Positions 11,285-22,795 of a DNA stretch of 64,000 bases are shown here, in pieces; the first letter of the stretch is position 1; each line of letters starts with the position of its first letter. Source of the DNA: Oscheius tipulae (Eukaryota; Nematoda; Chromadorea; Rhabditida; Rhabditidae); NCBI GenBank assembly GCA_037178975.1, contig JASJZH010000006.1, positions 8,928,001 to 8,992,000 on the forward strand. The letters are read 5' to 3'. The notes under the pieces were generated by a model. That model had not been told where the DNA came from. It did no database searches and saw nothing but the letters and a program-made list of their open reading frames with translations. The position numbers and the translations under genes are program-made.

Positions 11285-11473
11285 CTGTACCAATACTTTT
11301 GTCGCGGGTATTTTAGAAACTTTGTAATAAGAAACATTCTACTTCATCGTTTTGTTCGAAACTTATGTAATGTTATCCCTCCTTGAATACTAGTTTGCTG
11401 CCGTAGTTTCAGCTTGCATGCATTTCATTATCATATAAATCCAGGTGTACTAAAAGTTTTGTCGCGGACTATA
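11285..11473 (-). repeat. Right terminal inverted repeat of the Tc1-like element
   Basis: Reverse complement of the left terminus, with a handful of substitutions and a small local difference around 11382-11392. Confidence 0.85.
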
Positions 11474-12524
11474 GCTTCTTTTAGTGAAAATTGTAGTTGG
11501 TTCTGAAACCAGGCACTTTACATGACTGACCAGCTGCTTCGACGGCTTCGCCGTTCTTTTGTATTCAGATTGCATTGGCGGCTGCACCGCTCCGTAGTAA
11601 CAAAAGGCTCCTAGCGACTTCACTGCTACATAATCAAAATTCTATTCAATATTGATTTACCACCAAATATTAACTCTTTTTGAACAACAAAACTTCTGGA
11701 CAACATAATTGGCTCGCATCTGTTTCGTGGCGAAGAAGCAAACAAACAAACACAGAGTCTACCACAGAAACCATAGCGCTTTAGATGGTAGAGATCAGTC
11801 TGTCGTTAGATGTTTTGCTACCTCTTTCATTCAAATTCACCCTGGCTAATCCTTCTCCCTGTTTCCCACTTTCTGCACTGCCCAGCGAGAAAAGTATACT
11901 TTTTAAAGATAACCAAAAACATTCTCGTGCTGAGTAACGAATGGCCCCTCGTAACCGGTATTTTCCCTCTTTCATGAATTTACTTTGTTCCTGTTGCCCC
12001 AATTCTTTTTCCTCGTTCAAATACTCTTGACTGGATTATTGTACTACCGAAACACGCAATTGCGTCCGGTATTTTCATGTCGACGCCTATTTTGATCCTT
12101 CCTCAGGTCAGTTTTAGCTCTTTTTCTGTCTAGCTGTAAGCCTGCGATCCTCCTTCCGGCACTTTCAAGTCTGGCTTCTCCTTTCCGGGCATCGTTACTT
12201 CTGTTTACAGTGGTCCTCTGTGGCACTGAACATCCCCAGGTATGTTCAAAGGTCTCCCTGACATGGGAAGACAGAACATGTAGGCCGAAAACACAAGATA
12301 GGTGGAGTAAATGTTCGTCATTGAATACTACCTGTGGTTGTCTGTTTCTCATATGGCAATTCCCTCATACTCTCTGTTTTTGGTTCTAGCAAAGCTTAAT
12401 TTTAGCTTACAGAAACGAGCATGTTTGGCTGTGTCTGTCTCAAAACAAAGAAGTTAAATGAGAGTTCTGTAGGAAACCTTTAAACGAAGGAGAGAGAAGA
12501 TAATGTGGGACAGGAAAAGGTTAT
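11474..12524. other. Gene-poor interval
   Basis: About 1 kb right of the transposon. Open frames on the minus strand at 11781-12020 and 12044-12352 have no recognisable domain and no splice-supported continuation, so I did not call them genes. Confidence 0.45.
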
Positions 12525-13270
12525 TCAGATCTTGGAAAAATCGTTAAGCTTCTTGAAAGCGCTGCACGCCTCGTTCACCCCATCAACCCTGTCCTTCCAC
12601 AAGTTGCAGATCTTGTCCTTGACATCCTCATCATCCAGCAGTACTCGACACGGTTGTCGGAAAAGCTCTCAATTAGGGACAAATAAGAGGCGTAGGGGCC
12701 AAAGAATGTGACCACTTTTTCGATATGTAAGTCTAATATTTGTGACGAGTGCTAGAGTTACCTTCATGACATCGATCTTCTTGGCTAATAAGGACTTGTT
12801 GACCTTGTCAACATACTCTGGAATCAGCCTGCTCGTGATAAGACGACGATGGCCTTGCTTTACCAGGTTGAAGATGACCAAGGCGAGATCGAAACCGATG
12901 GGAGCTGACTGACAGCTCTATAATAACCGAGAGACAGAGAGGACTCACCATAACACCGCTCAGATACTTCACAGGCTCGAACAAGGAACCGGTTCCATAT
13001 TCTAATTTGATGTTATCTTTCTTCAGATCACAATGTAAGAAGACATCGAACGCTCCTAAAGACTGTTGTTTCGCTATATAGTATTCCAGAACCGTTAGTC
13101 TCGGTAGCGCTGGCGGCTTTCTTCTCGTAATTCTCACCATCCTTGAGAAGCAGCTTGATCAGATCTGCCATCTTTACAGTGTTTTCTTCTAGATCCGTGG
13201 CTAGACATTCGACCATGCTCTCATGCTCTTCGAGATCGATTTTCGTGAGACTGAGCACTTTTTGTGGCAT
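12525..13270 (-). CDS. Unknown helical protein, 193 aa
   Basis: Four exons on the minus strand, 13093-13270, 12949-13055, 12762-12917 and 12525-12665, with introns of 37, 31 and 96 nt; lengths sum to 582 nt with every phase consistent. The start MPQKVLSLTKIDLEEHES is the best in-frame Met after a plausible splice acceptor, but the frame stays open upstream, so a longer N-terminus is possible. The protein is predicted to be mostly alpha-helical and soluble; noteworthy blocks are AFDVFLHCDLKKDNIKLEYG, YLSGVMSCQSAPIGFDLALV, RLITSRLIPEYVDKVNKSLL and the C-terminal VKDKICNLWKDRVDGVNEAC. No signal peptide or transmembrane segment. I do not recognise the family. It lies about 530 nt downstream of the Rh channel gene on the same strand. 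Confidence 0.6.
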
Positions 13271-13798
13271 CACTTGCTTGTGATATCCATGGAATTTGAC
13301 GATTCTGTCGAAAGGTTCCAGATGAAAGAGACATACAACCCTGTTCGATCTGACATTACCTGAGACTTTCATCGCTACCAATCGGACGCTTTTCAGGCTG
13401 TGCATGTGCAGAGCGTCCAGCGGGGGCGTCGACTTCAAGGTTTTGGAAGGACAAGAGATGCAGAGTGATCTTTTACTTGGCCAAATTGTAGGAAATGGCG
13501 CCAAATCTGAATAATCCACAATTTTGTTGTTCCAATTAGGAACTTGCTAGAATAATCTGCTTTTTGGCTTCCCCGCATTTGTTCAAAGTGGTATCGTAAA
13601 CACTCGAAAATAAAATAAAAATCAGTCTGTCTCTCTGTCTCTCAGTTTAACTTCTTCGAGACACTGTAAAGCCTGGTCGACTCGTGATTTTTTGTAAACT
13701 GGTCATGTTTGAATAGGTTTGAACACACATTGAATAGGGCCAACACATATGTTTTCACTTTATTTCCTGATATCTATTCATACTATGTTGATTCGAAG

Positions 13799-15593
13799 TT
13801 AGACTTCCTTCTGGCTCAAAGGTTTGTACTCGTTGACTTCAACGCGGTCAATCTTGCTGACAATCTGAACAAATGTAAGTTCGAGAATCATATTTGCCTT
13901 ACTCTGGTAGTGAAATCGTAGTCTCCGGGGGTCTCGAAGTAGTCTCCGTCAGCGTAGAGCTCTGCGTCACGAACTTGGTTCCAGATCTTCAGGCGAAGGA
14001 TCAGTCCTAGAGTTTTAGTCAGCTGTTTCTTACTTTTAATTACCGGTAATGAACCCAGATACGAGAGAGGCGACGAGGACCAATCCGAGACCAAGAAGTT
14101 GATTGACAGCTTGAGAGGAGGCAGTGATGGCAGCATGGTTCTCGCTGCTGACCATAGCAGGGTAGATCTTGCCCAGACTGTTTCCATAGGTAGCAGGATC
14201 ATAAAGAAGAACAAAGACGGCGGAAGCAAGTCCGGCTAGCACGGCTGGCATTCCATGAAGATTGTGTACACCGCATGTGTCGTGGGCTCCGAGCTTCTCA
14301 TTAATGAGTGGCTGAAATGGCTGGTTGCATTCTTGCCAGTTTTAATGTCCTCACCGTGAGATAACGGTATCCGATCACGGAAATGGCCCCAGCCAACACG
14401 CCAACAATCATGGCATGAACAGGGTGAAGGACAACATTGGCAGTGGTTCCAATAGCAACTCCTCCAGCCAAAGTGCTGTTGGCTATGTGGACCATGTCGA
14501 ACTTTTTCTAAAAATCTTGATGAGACGAGACAGAGAGACAAAGAGACAAATGGACAGAGCCAAGATACGAAGTGACAGAGAGGAAGAGAAACAGAGGGAG
14601 AGAGTCAGAGGGACAGAGTGACAGAGAGACAGCGTCGCAGAGAAACAGTGACAGGGTGACGGAGCATCATTACTTACGTGATGTTCAGTGGCTTGAGAGA
14701 CAAGGAAAGTTGTGATGGTACAGGCGGCCAAAGAGAGGAATGTGTTGGCAACGGCACGTTGACGAGCATCGGCTGGGTCAGCAACGGCTGCATTGAAAGA
14801 AGGCCAGAAAACCCACAAGAAGACGGCTCCTATCTGAAAGGCATTCAAAGTGTTGTTTTAAAAGCCATTACCATGGCGAAAATGTCAGTGTGGTAGATAG
14901 ATCCCTCATTCTCATGTCCTCTCTGTTCCTTCTTGCCGAAAGCCTTGGAACAGGCCAGCCCAAAGTAGGCTCCGAAAGCGTGCACAATGATGGATCCTCC
15001 GACGTCGTTAACATGGAAAGTGTGAACGACAATGTGTTCAATAAAGAGAGCAACAGGAGTCTCAATGAAGGCCATAATGAGGTACTGAGAGGGAGAGAGT
15101 TTTCCAAGCATAGCTCCCATCGAGATCAGAATGACAGCAGCGGCAAAGTCAGCGGTCAGAAGTTGCTCCAGTCCAATGTTGAACTTTCCAGTCTTGGCAA
15201 AATCTTCATCACTAACGATTCCGCGAACAATCAATCCCCATTCGATTGTGAAGCAAGCGAGTAGCATGTTGACCGAGACGGCCGAGAACCCATATCGCTT
15301 GAGGAAAGTCATCAGGAAGCCGAAACCGATGAAGATCATCACATGGACGTCTTGGAACACTAAAGCTTACGTTACGTGAAATAAAATTATAGCAACTCAC
15401 TAGGATATTGAGCATTTTGCTTGCTTACATCTCCATTACCTCCGGGCATAGTAGCAGAGTCATATTTAGCGAATAGAGCGAACAAGATCATAAAAATGGT
15501 CTGAAACTGTCGTTAGCAGGCTACTGTAAGCTCGTCAACCTGGAAGAAGACCACCAATATGGTGAATTGATGTTTTTGGAAGGCAGAGTTCAT
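13799..15593 (-). CDS. rhr: Rh-family ammonium/gas channel, 462 aa, complete
   Basis: Rh glycoproteins are trimeric membrane channels for NH3/NH4+ and possibly CO2. Eight exons: 15540-15593, 15401-15500, 14872-15359, 14678-14833, 14355-14507, 14044-14311, 13903-14006 and 13799-13864; total 1389 nt, all in phase. The chain has the expected row of about 12 hydrophobic segments, beginning with [20 protein letters not shown]. Family landmarks: [20 protein letters not shown], the first pore histidine in [53 protein letters not shown], and the second pore histidine in [15 protein letters not shown] (the family usually has PGxxGG here, so two glycines are replaced by alanine). The C-terminal tail is cytosolic. 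C. elegans has two such genes, rhr-1 and rhr-2; I cannot say which this matches. Confidence 0.95.
14520..14665. repeat. CT-rich (TCTCTGTC-like) tract in an rhr intron
   Basis: The 170-nt intron between the fourth and fifth rhr exons is almost entirely a degenerate tandem array of CTCTGTC/CTCTCTGTC units on the coding strand. Confidence 0.7.
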
Positions 15594-16231
15594 CCTCGGG
15601 TCTCTGCAAGATCAGAAATACAGAGAGTGGTCGGGCGGGGGAGAGAGGCTACTCTCGTAAGAGGATTGATTTTCGAAAAGTGTGACTTTTGGCACTGCTG
15701 CAGACCTAAACAATCGCACCTTCTTATCAATCTCTCGTAAAATGGTCGTTTGGACGTTTCGACAAAAGCTAATCCACACGAATGGCTCCAGCATGTGTTG
15801 CTACCCTCAAGGCCAACTCTCCCTTTCTCTCCCACAAAAAAACGTCTGAGTTCCACCGATGAAAAGATGGAGAAAACCGCACGATGATAACAGAACCCTC
15901 TTACCCTTGCATCGAGGTCAGGAAGACAGAGCGAGAGCGAACTGTGATACTGATCGGGGGCGTTACCACGTGCGACTCTTTGATTTACAGGGTCATTGCT
16001 TGTCCAATTCTCAGCCTTGATAAATTACAGACGCGCGCAGAAAAAGTTGCAGGCTAGATCAAATACCAATGCGTGAAAGACATGAATTCGGGTTTTGCAT
16101 TGAAACTTCTGATAATAATTGCTGGGACAAGGAAAAGAGAATATAGCATCGCCGAAAGCGGCAAGGAAGCAGGACATAAAATGTTTACGGGCCGAGTGCA
16201 AACTTTCCACTCGGTTCTCTGTTGCACATTG

Positions 16232-17249
16232 TCAAAAGGCATCAATGTTCGAGTATGATCTCATATTTGAGCAGTGGCGTAGTGATTTCGATTTACGAAT
16301 GGTGACTATCAGAAACAAAGTGATAGATGTTGAGAAGCCAAACCGTTCAACACTGGAGATCACCTTTGGGTGAAAACTTCCGTCTACCGAAAGTTGTACT
16401 CACATAAGTTTTATGCTAAGAGCAAACAGAATGAGGAACTGTACAAATGATAAAACCATAACGGTGAAATGTATCATTCTCAGCGAGCTATTTTTGCAGG
16501 TTTAGACCAACGATCGCAAAAGATTTTCTTCAAACCTTCATGATCGCATGTGTATGGGCTGTATAGTCTGTTCAGCATAATGGGAGCCTATAACTTGGGT
16601 GCTAGAATCTCAGTATCATATCATAAGTTTTTCTCTATCTAGCAGTCTCTCTGTCACTCTGTCTCGCTATCTTTCTGTTTTTCTCAGTCTTTCTGTCCTT
16701 TTGTCTCTGTCTCTCTCTCTCTCCTTCTCTGTGACTCAGTCTATCTGTCTATCTGACTCTTTGTCTCTCTATTATGTTGTCTGGTAAGTACGAAGGACTG
16801 GAGAATGTGCGAAAGACTATCATGATTTCTGTTTATACCTTTAAAAAAAACTGTTGTAAGCATATTAGCAGGCCCAAGATCATTAAAGTTCAATGTAGGT
16901 CCGATCAGAACTATCTATATACTTCTGATTTACAAAATCAATGTATGCTACAGTTACATCAAATTAGTTCTTATCGTGGTCTAACGATCAGTTTGTTCAC
17001 CTTGTAATTCAATCAGACTTACGAGAAAAGGAACGTACACAGATTTGTGATGGTTCGTAGAGTTCATTCTATACGTTTCTCCTTTATCATACACGAAGAC
17101 TCCATTTACTTGAGGACCGTCTAGGGAAGAATGAAGACATATAAATGAACACAGATGACCTCACCTTCTCTCCGAGGCTTCATTTCTCCTATATTTTCTG
17201 TGAAGATGTCAATTCTGGCTCCTGGCCTTTGTTGAACGTGACCGGTCAT
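16232..17249 (-). CDS. Small membrane protein, 112 aa, unknown function
   Basis: Four exons, 17165-17249, 17023-17120, 16404-16438 and 16232-16352, sum to 339 nt in consistent phase. ATG 17249 stands one base behind a strong acceptor (TTCTTTTTCAG), which fits spliced-leader trans-splicing. The N-terminal half is polar (MTGHVQQRPGARIDIFTENI, then VNGVFVYDKGETYRMNS); then hydrophobic VPFLFLILFALSIKLI and a second stretch TSITLFLIVTI, ending in a basic cytosolic-type tail. The third intron is long (584 nt) and contains a CT-rich array. The first two exons are well supported; the two short 3' exons rest on phase and splice signals only. No family recognised. Confidence 0.5.
16630..16772. repeat. 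CT-rich array, (TCTGTCTC)n-like
   Basis: Degenerate repeat of TCTCTGTC, TCTTTCTG and TCTGTC units on the plus strand, inside the long third intron of the small membrane-protein gene. Very similar in character to the array at 14520-14665. Confidence 0.75.
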
Positions 17250-18415
17250 TCTGAAAAAGAAGAATACCCTAGTACATAGACTGGAGCGAAAGATGAAAAG
17301 AACGAGCTCTAGGAGGTTAGTTCCGGTCTGACGAGCTGGTCATATTCTCAAAAGTCAACAGAATGACTTTTAAAGACGAACAATTTTAGGATTACAGTGG
17401 TTTCAGGGAAATGAAAAGAGTTAACGCTTCAGAGATCGACGGCAGAAACGGTAGGAAGACATTAAACACGCCGAGGATCATTACTCTCGTCCGAGAATGG
17501 GTTTCGTCAAGTTTTTGTCAACGACATGCACCACTACATGATCTATCTAGTCACATCTCGGGTTCAAAAAAAAAACAAGTCCCGAACTTTGTGATCCCTT
17601 GAATTGAAAAATCGCAGTAGTAAGCAATAAAATACCGTACAGACATCACAGTGAACTACCGAAAGTCGTTAAAGTTAAGTGAGAAGGTGATAAATCTGAA
17701 AGGCCATGGAATTTACTTCCATGCCTACACATTACACAAGTTGGTGGTTTGATTTCACGTTTCCCGCTCAGACCATGGGTCAGAGATGGTCGAAGGTGAT
17801 TAAATGAACACTGAAACTTCTGTTTACAGGTGGCATATGAACTTTTCTTTAGTAGAACATAAAAAATTTTCTAGAGCCTCTAGCATTCGATTCGGACGAT
17901 TTTAGACTATAACCGATGTCCTAATAGGAAAGCCAAAAGACAACACTTTTTCTCGGTTAACTTTCCAGTATAATGACAGATTATGATAGGTGGACAGATG
18001 CTAGAGTTCCCTTTGAGCATTGCTCTTATAGAACTCTTAGGGGGAACAAATTCGGTGGTAGTTCGGTAACATAAAATATAAGATAAAATGTGCGGAAAAG
18101 AAGTTGTAGCAAGGTCGAAGGAAGTCCAGCTTAGCTTAAAAGACTCGTCGTTAACTTCTTTTACGAATGATACCATATAATAAAGGTTTATCCATGCAGC
18201 GGTTCAGTTTTCAAAAGTGGGCAAGATAACAGCTCGATCTCATATCTTCGAAAGTTGACAATCTGTTCACTACAAAGGTGCAGCTGCAAACTTGTAGTAT
18301 TGCCGTTATGATACGGGACCCATTTTGTCTGTGCGTCTGTCAACATAAAAATCAATTTGCGTCATAATAAAGTTTACTTTTCGAATATACAGAAATAAGA
18401 AGGCAGTTGGTTGAT
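17250..18415. other. Gene-poor interval
   Basis: About 1.2 kb between two minus-strand genes. I see no exon chain or recognisable motif; it should hold the upstream region of the small membrane protein and the 3' flank of the Gly/Pro-rich gene. Confidence 0.45.
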
Positions 18416-19452
18416 TTACTTTCCGACGGCGTAGCTGTTGCCTCCAGCCTGGGGAGGAGGAGGAGGAGGGGCAGCGAAAGACTGCTGAGGAGCAGGAGCG
18501 AAGCTGGGCTGAGGAGCAGCCTGAGGTTGCTGAGCGTATCCAGCAGCAGGGGCGGGAGGAGGCTGAAACCGGATGGTTATTCACAACAAATGGCTCACTT
18601 ACAGGAGGAGCAAAGCTCTGCTGGGGAGCAGGGGCGAAGGACTGCTGAGGAGCAGGAGCGAAGGACTGCTGGGGAGCGGGAGCGAAGGACTGCTGGGGAG
18701 CGGGAGCGAAGCTGGGCTGAGGAGCGGCCTGAGCATATCCTCCAGCGGCAGGGGCCTAAAGTGTTTGAGTTAGCTTCTACAGTTTTCTTACGGGAGCGAA
18801 GCTGGGCTGGGGAGCAGGAGCGAAAGACTGCTGAGGAGCAGGAGCGAAGCTGGGCTGAGGAGCAGCCTGGGCGTATCCACCTCCGATGGGTCCGGGAGCG
18901 GAGAAGGGAGCGGGTCCGGGAGCCTAAAATGACAATAAATGACTTATTGATATGCCCTACAGGAGCAGAGAAGGGAGCGGGTCCAGCAGGAGCCTGAGCG
19001 TATCCTCCTCCGATGGGTCCGGGAGCGGGAGCGGGGAAGGCAGCGGGACCACCACCGCATCCACCTCCGATGGGTCCAGGAGCGGCGTATCCGCCTGATT
19101 ATCACTTTGTTTTTGATGATTCAAATAACATACCTCCGCAAGGAGCGGGAGGAGGAGGAGGAGGAGGAAGGGGAGGAGGACCACCACTGAAATTGTTGTT
19201 ATAAGATTTCTGTAACATTTCTTACCATCCACCGCCACATGGGGCTGGAGGCGGGGGAGCGCAGCCACCGCCGCAAGGAGGAGGGGGAGGAGGAGCACTA
19301 ATAAGTTTAGATATGAGTATAATTCAAGGGAATTCCTACCATCCACCACCACATCCACCACCACAGCCTCCACCACATCCACCGCCCATTCCTCCGAAGA
19401 GGAAGGCATTGGAGACACCGACGAGGGCAACGAGCACCAAGAAGCGGACCAT
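18416..19452 (-). CDS. Secreted Cys/Gly/Pro/Gln low-complexity protein, 267 aa
   Basis: Seven exons: 19340-19452, 19226-19297, 19134-19186, 18961-19094, 18792-18923, 18603-18755 and 18416-18562; total 804 nt in phase. Residues 1-16 (MVRFLVLVALVGVSNA) are a signal peptide. A Cys-Gly zone follows (GGGCGGGCGGGCGGG), then Pro-rich CAPPPPPPCGGGC, then Gly/Ala/Pro repeats GYAQAPAG, and from about residue 140 a tandem array of SFAPAPQQ units, ending GGNSYAVGK. This composition fits an extracellular structural protein of cuticle, pharynx or eggshell. The Cys-Gly and Pro-rich start is like that of many ground-like proteins, but no ground-like domain is present. The internal repeats are reused across exon boundaries, suggesting growth by repeat and exon duplication. 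Confidence 0.85.
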
Positions 19453-21098
19453 CCTGTAAAGAAAAAGAATACTGAAAACTGTTCAAGATAAGAGAATGAT
19501 TAGAAGTAAGCTGTTGAAAGGAGAAGGGAGAGACAGAAGACAACTGGTGCCGTCCTAATTCGCCAAGAGGATTTTATACTCCTCACCAGTGGCTTGACAT
19601 CCGGTTTATCTGGGCCCAAAAAACTGCCTTTTGCTGCCAATGCGGGTTGGACCGAAATGGTGCAATCGGGTACGAGACCCCGCAGTTTAAGATCATAAGG
19701 CCTTGTCAAAGTTCACTTTCGCCCCCTCGGGCTGTGTCCTCCAAAATTTACATGTGTTGGGGAAAACGGTGGAGAGGAAGAGTACAGCAGAGAAAGGTTT
19801 ATCCTAGAATTTGAACAGAAACATAACATTTTGGAGGATGCCAAATGAAAAGGACTTCAGTCTGTCTGAACTTTGCAGAATGCTCAACTATTTTGTCATA
19901 TCGATGTTTTCTATGAAACAATCCGCGCACTAAATCCATGTGAGCTTCACGTTTCTCGCATAGAGAATAGATATTTATTAAATTCATTGTCGAGCTTTTA
20001 TTCGTTTTATTCCAAAGACTTACTCTTAAATGATAGCAATTCGAAGGTGAAAACAGCCAGCATTTTGGCTCGGATTGTATGTCAACTTGTCAATCCTTTA
20101 TTGTATTTCATCTTGTTATTGCTTGAATCTTCTTCCAAACCCGAACAAAAAGAAAAGAAAAGTCATGGGTTTAGGCTGTAGCACAGTTCCATGCTTGGAC
20201 AATACGTTTTTTCTTTGTGGTGCTCGACAGTGCCACATCCACAGCAGAGTTTACTTCACATTTTCCAACAGGTTCAGAGCGTCTTTTTGTTTACGTTCAG
20301 CTTCAAGTTAAATTCCGAATCGTGTTCCTTCTTGCCTCATTAGCTCGCTAACCTTCCACTAAAGGACGATCCCATTAGCGTCAGACCGGGCTAACGACAA
20401 AAACGTCTGACAAGCGAATGAATGTTTATCTTGTTCCCTGTGGACCTGAGATCACTGGAAGATAGTAGTTCTTCATTTTCAAATTCAGGGGTTCAAGGAA
20501 AAAATAGACTTTCATTGTTTCATAGCTTTCTTTGTTAAATGTTGACATCCTTAATTCGAACACTGAATGTTCTTTTCTGTGTAACGTACTGTAGCAAAGC
20601 CATTCTGTCAAAGTACACCAGGTTCCGGGATCGGGAACGTTGCGCGAGACTCATTCAATTTGACTACATCTTTTAGTTTCTTTCGTTTCAGCAGGGAGAT
20701 TCTTTGTTCAGTCTGCCATGGTCTTATCTCATTGCCGACCCGATTTTTTCAAGGGCATTGGGTCGACTGAGAACAGAGACCAATGTGGACATCCAGTTCT
20801 CGACTATCACACATGAAGAAAGCCTTTAAACACCTCAAAATGGGTGTTATTCTCCCACTTAATGCAAGGCTTATTGCAATAAGCCTGTTTCCAGACGGTA
20901 AAGCGTTTTTGTTTCTGACCATTATATGCTTCGATGAGAAACTCAGGTGTGGGCCAGCTTGGACCGGAATATGGCTAGCGGATAGATCACTATGACCAAA
21001 AACCTATTAGGAATACTTCATATACACATTTGGACATTGATACAGAAAGTTGGCTTGACTAGAATGCAACAACGGATTCGATTGGAAGGTTACTCTCC
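19453..21098. other. Gene-poor interval
   Basis: About 1.6 kb; upstream region of the Gly/Pro-rich gene and 3' flank of the PH-domain gene. No exon chain seen on either strand. Confidence 0.5.
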
Positions 21099-22795
21099 TT
21101 ATCCGCCAAAATCTCCTCCTCCTCCGAAATCGCCTCCGCCAAAGTCTCCACCACCGAAGTCGCCTCCTCCAAAGTCCATTCCTCCATCATTTCCCCCGTA
21201 GTCGCCACCGCCATAATCGTTATAGTCACCGGAGCCGAAGTCTGAAGACATATCATGTAATTCTTTACCGAGGGGTCTATGTGAAACAGAGAGACAGAGA
21301 TATCTTACCTTCTTCATTCGCTCCACCATAATCCTGGCCATCATCGTATCCGGAATAGTAGTCGGTTCCGTTATTAGCATCACCAACGTTGTTGTCCATC
21401 GTGGGATTCGACGTGTCCCCATCGTTTGTGGAATTGTAGTAGTTGTTGGTAACGTTGGTCGTGTCATTGTCCTGAAAACGTGTCATTTCGGAGATTCGGT
21501 TAAACTTACAGAGTAGTATCCTCCTCCAAATCCACCTCCATAGGACGGATACATGAAGTGGTGTCCTCCCCACATAGATCCCATTCCATAGCCAAGCAGC
21601 GATCCGGCTAGCATTCCTGTACCGAAACCTGCTGCTCCACCGAGAAGGCTACTGCCTCCTCCGTAGCCTCCTCCGCTACAGCCGCCTCCATCACGAACAA
21701 TGACTGTGGTTGGCTGTCCTCCTCCATAGTACCCTCCATGTCCCTGAGGACAGGGATTTCCTGGAGGACCGGGCTGTCGCGGATAGTTGTTACCGCCGTC
21801 GTAACCTCCTTCGCCACCTTGGTAGGACTGGACAGGCGGCGGCGCATCTGGATATCGGGGTGGAGGATCTGAAAATATCTTTCGCAGTTTGATATGTTAA
21901 AGAATTCTGTCTGCCTGTGACCCCTAATCACACCATGCTCGCAAGTTAATGTCTGGTACGGCAACTCCGATAATAAAGTTTCTGATAATTGTCCAAACCG
22001 CTCGATGTTTGGATAACAGTCACTATCTGGATTCTGATTTTCACGTTTTGCCAATTAATGCGAAGGAGTTGAAATATAATGGTATGAAATAGTGTCTCTA
22101 TTATTGAGATGGACTGATCGAACTGACAGGTTGACAGCCTTAGGGTGTGAAGCGGACAAGTTGACAGAAATTTACTAACATATTGACGTCTTTTTCTCAT
22201 CTTTATCTGTCATCCTGTCCATTTCCTATTCATCTAATGAATTCTATCAACTCACCGTATCCTCCAGCAGGTTGACTTGGCTGATTCGGCTGTGGTGGTG
22301 GATTTCGCGGTTGTGGAAGAGTTTTTATTATCTCTGCAAACCAGCCCCTAAAAGAATCTTTATAAGGGAAAAAGTGGCGGCTTACTCAATGTCAGAGTCT
22401 GATGAGAACAGAATCCAGTGAACTGTGTCTGCTCGTGGATCCATACCAATTCCGACCAAGTGATGAACTGAATTACCTTCGGGAACCTGGGGACGTTTAA
22501 CTAAAAACAGTTCTGTAAACAAAAAAGGTGTTAACTCACCAGGCATTCGATCTGTCATCAATCCAACACAAATGTACGGAGTCACATCTCGAAGGAGAAC
22601 ACTTCCTTTCGGCTTTTTGTCTCCCTGAAACAGGGACAGAGGTTCTTCGCGGTACCCCGGAAAACCAACCTTTTCATCGTACCAGCACAGCCGACTGTCG
22701 CTGAAGAGAACCAAATGGTTCTTTTTCCACTTGTTGCTGAGGAAGCCAGTCTTGTACCTCAAGACGTCTCCTTCCTTCAGTTTTCGGGCATCCAT
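21099..22795 (-). CDS. PH-domain protein with glycine-rich tail, 364 aa
   Basis: Seven exons: 22670-22795, 22540-22624, 22386-22512, 22256-22347, 21510-21868, 21309-21471 and 21099-21241; 1095 nt in phase. Residues 1-125 form a pleckstrin-homology domain that would bind phosphoinositides or proteins at membranes: KEGDVLRYKTGFLSNKWKKN, HLVLFSDSRLCWYDEK, then WILFSSDSDIEGWFAEIIKT with the family's C-terminal helix Trp. A Pro/Gln linker is followed by a Gly/Tyr zone with a hydrophobic glycine-zipper-like core (LLGGAAGFGTGMLAGSLLGY), an Asn/Asp-rich stretch with NVTN and NSTN motifs, and a tail of DFGGG repeats. ATG 22795 lies two bases after an AG acceptor. Cytosolic domain plus a self-associating low-complexity tail is an unusual pairing; function unknown. 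Confidence 0.85.

Larger units (their letters stand above)
9974..11473 (-). mobile_element. Tc1/mariner-type transposon with long double-direct-repeat inverted termini
   Basis: About 1.5 kb element bounded by inverted repeats of roughly 190 nt that are about 90% identical by eye. Each terminal repeat carries two copies of the motif CGCGACAAAAGTNTTGGTAC: an outer copy at the tip (9978-10003; right counterpart 11447-11470) and an inner copy (about 10139-10162; right counterpart 11287-11309). That is the IR/DR layout known from some Tc1-like elements. Both ends sit in a TATA context, consistent with TA target duplication. A transposase frame runs right to left between the repeats. Confidence 0.9.

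Noticed and set aside
12640-12765. A 23-nt intron or frameshift near the 3' end of the 193-aa gene
   Set aside because: Using an acceptor at 12666 (96-nt intron) restores a clean frame to the stop.
12525-13270. Glycolipid-transfer protein
   Set aside because: The block FLHCDLKKDNIKLE recalls the GLTP D-x3-N-x2-K motif, but the spacing is off by one and the later conserved Trp and His are absent.
18407-18997. A long plus-strand open frame rich in Arg, Ser and Glu repeats opposite the Gly/Pro-rich gene
   Set aside because: It is the complement of the repetitive SFAPAPQQ array; the minus-strand exons have a signal peptide, splice sites and consistent phases, the plus-strand frame has none.
21099-21573. 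Alternative minus-strand frames over the DFGGG tail, Thr- and Glu-rich
   Set aside because: Out-of-frame readings of a repetitive exon; they do not fit splice phases of the PH-domain gene.
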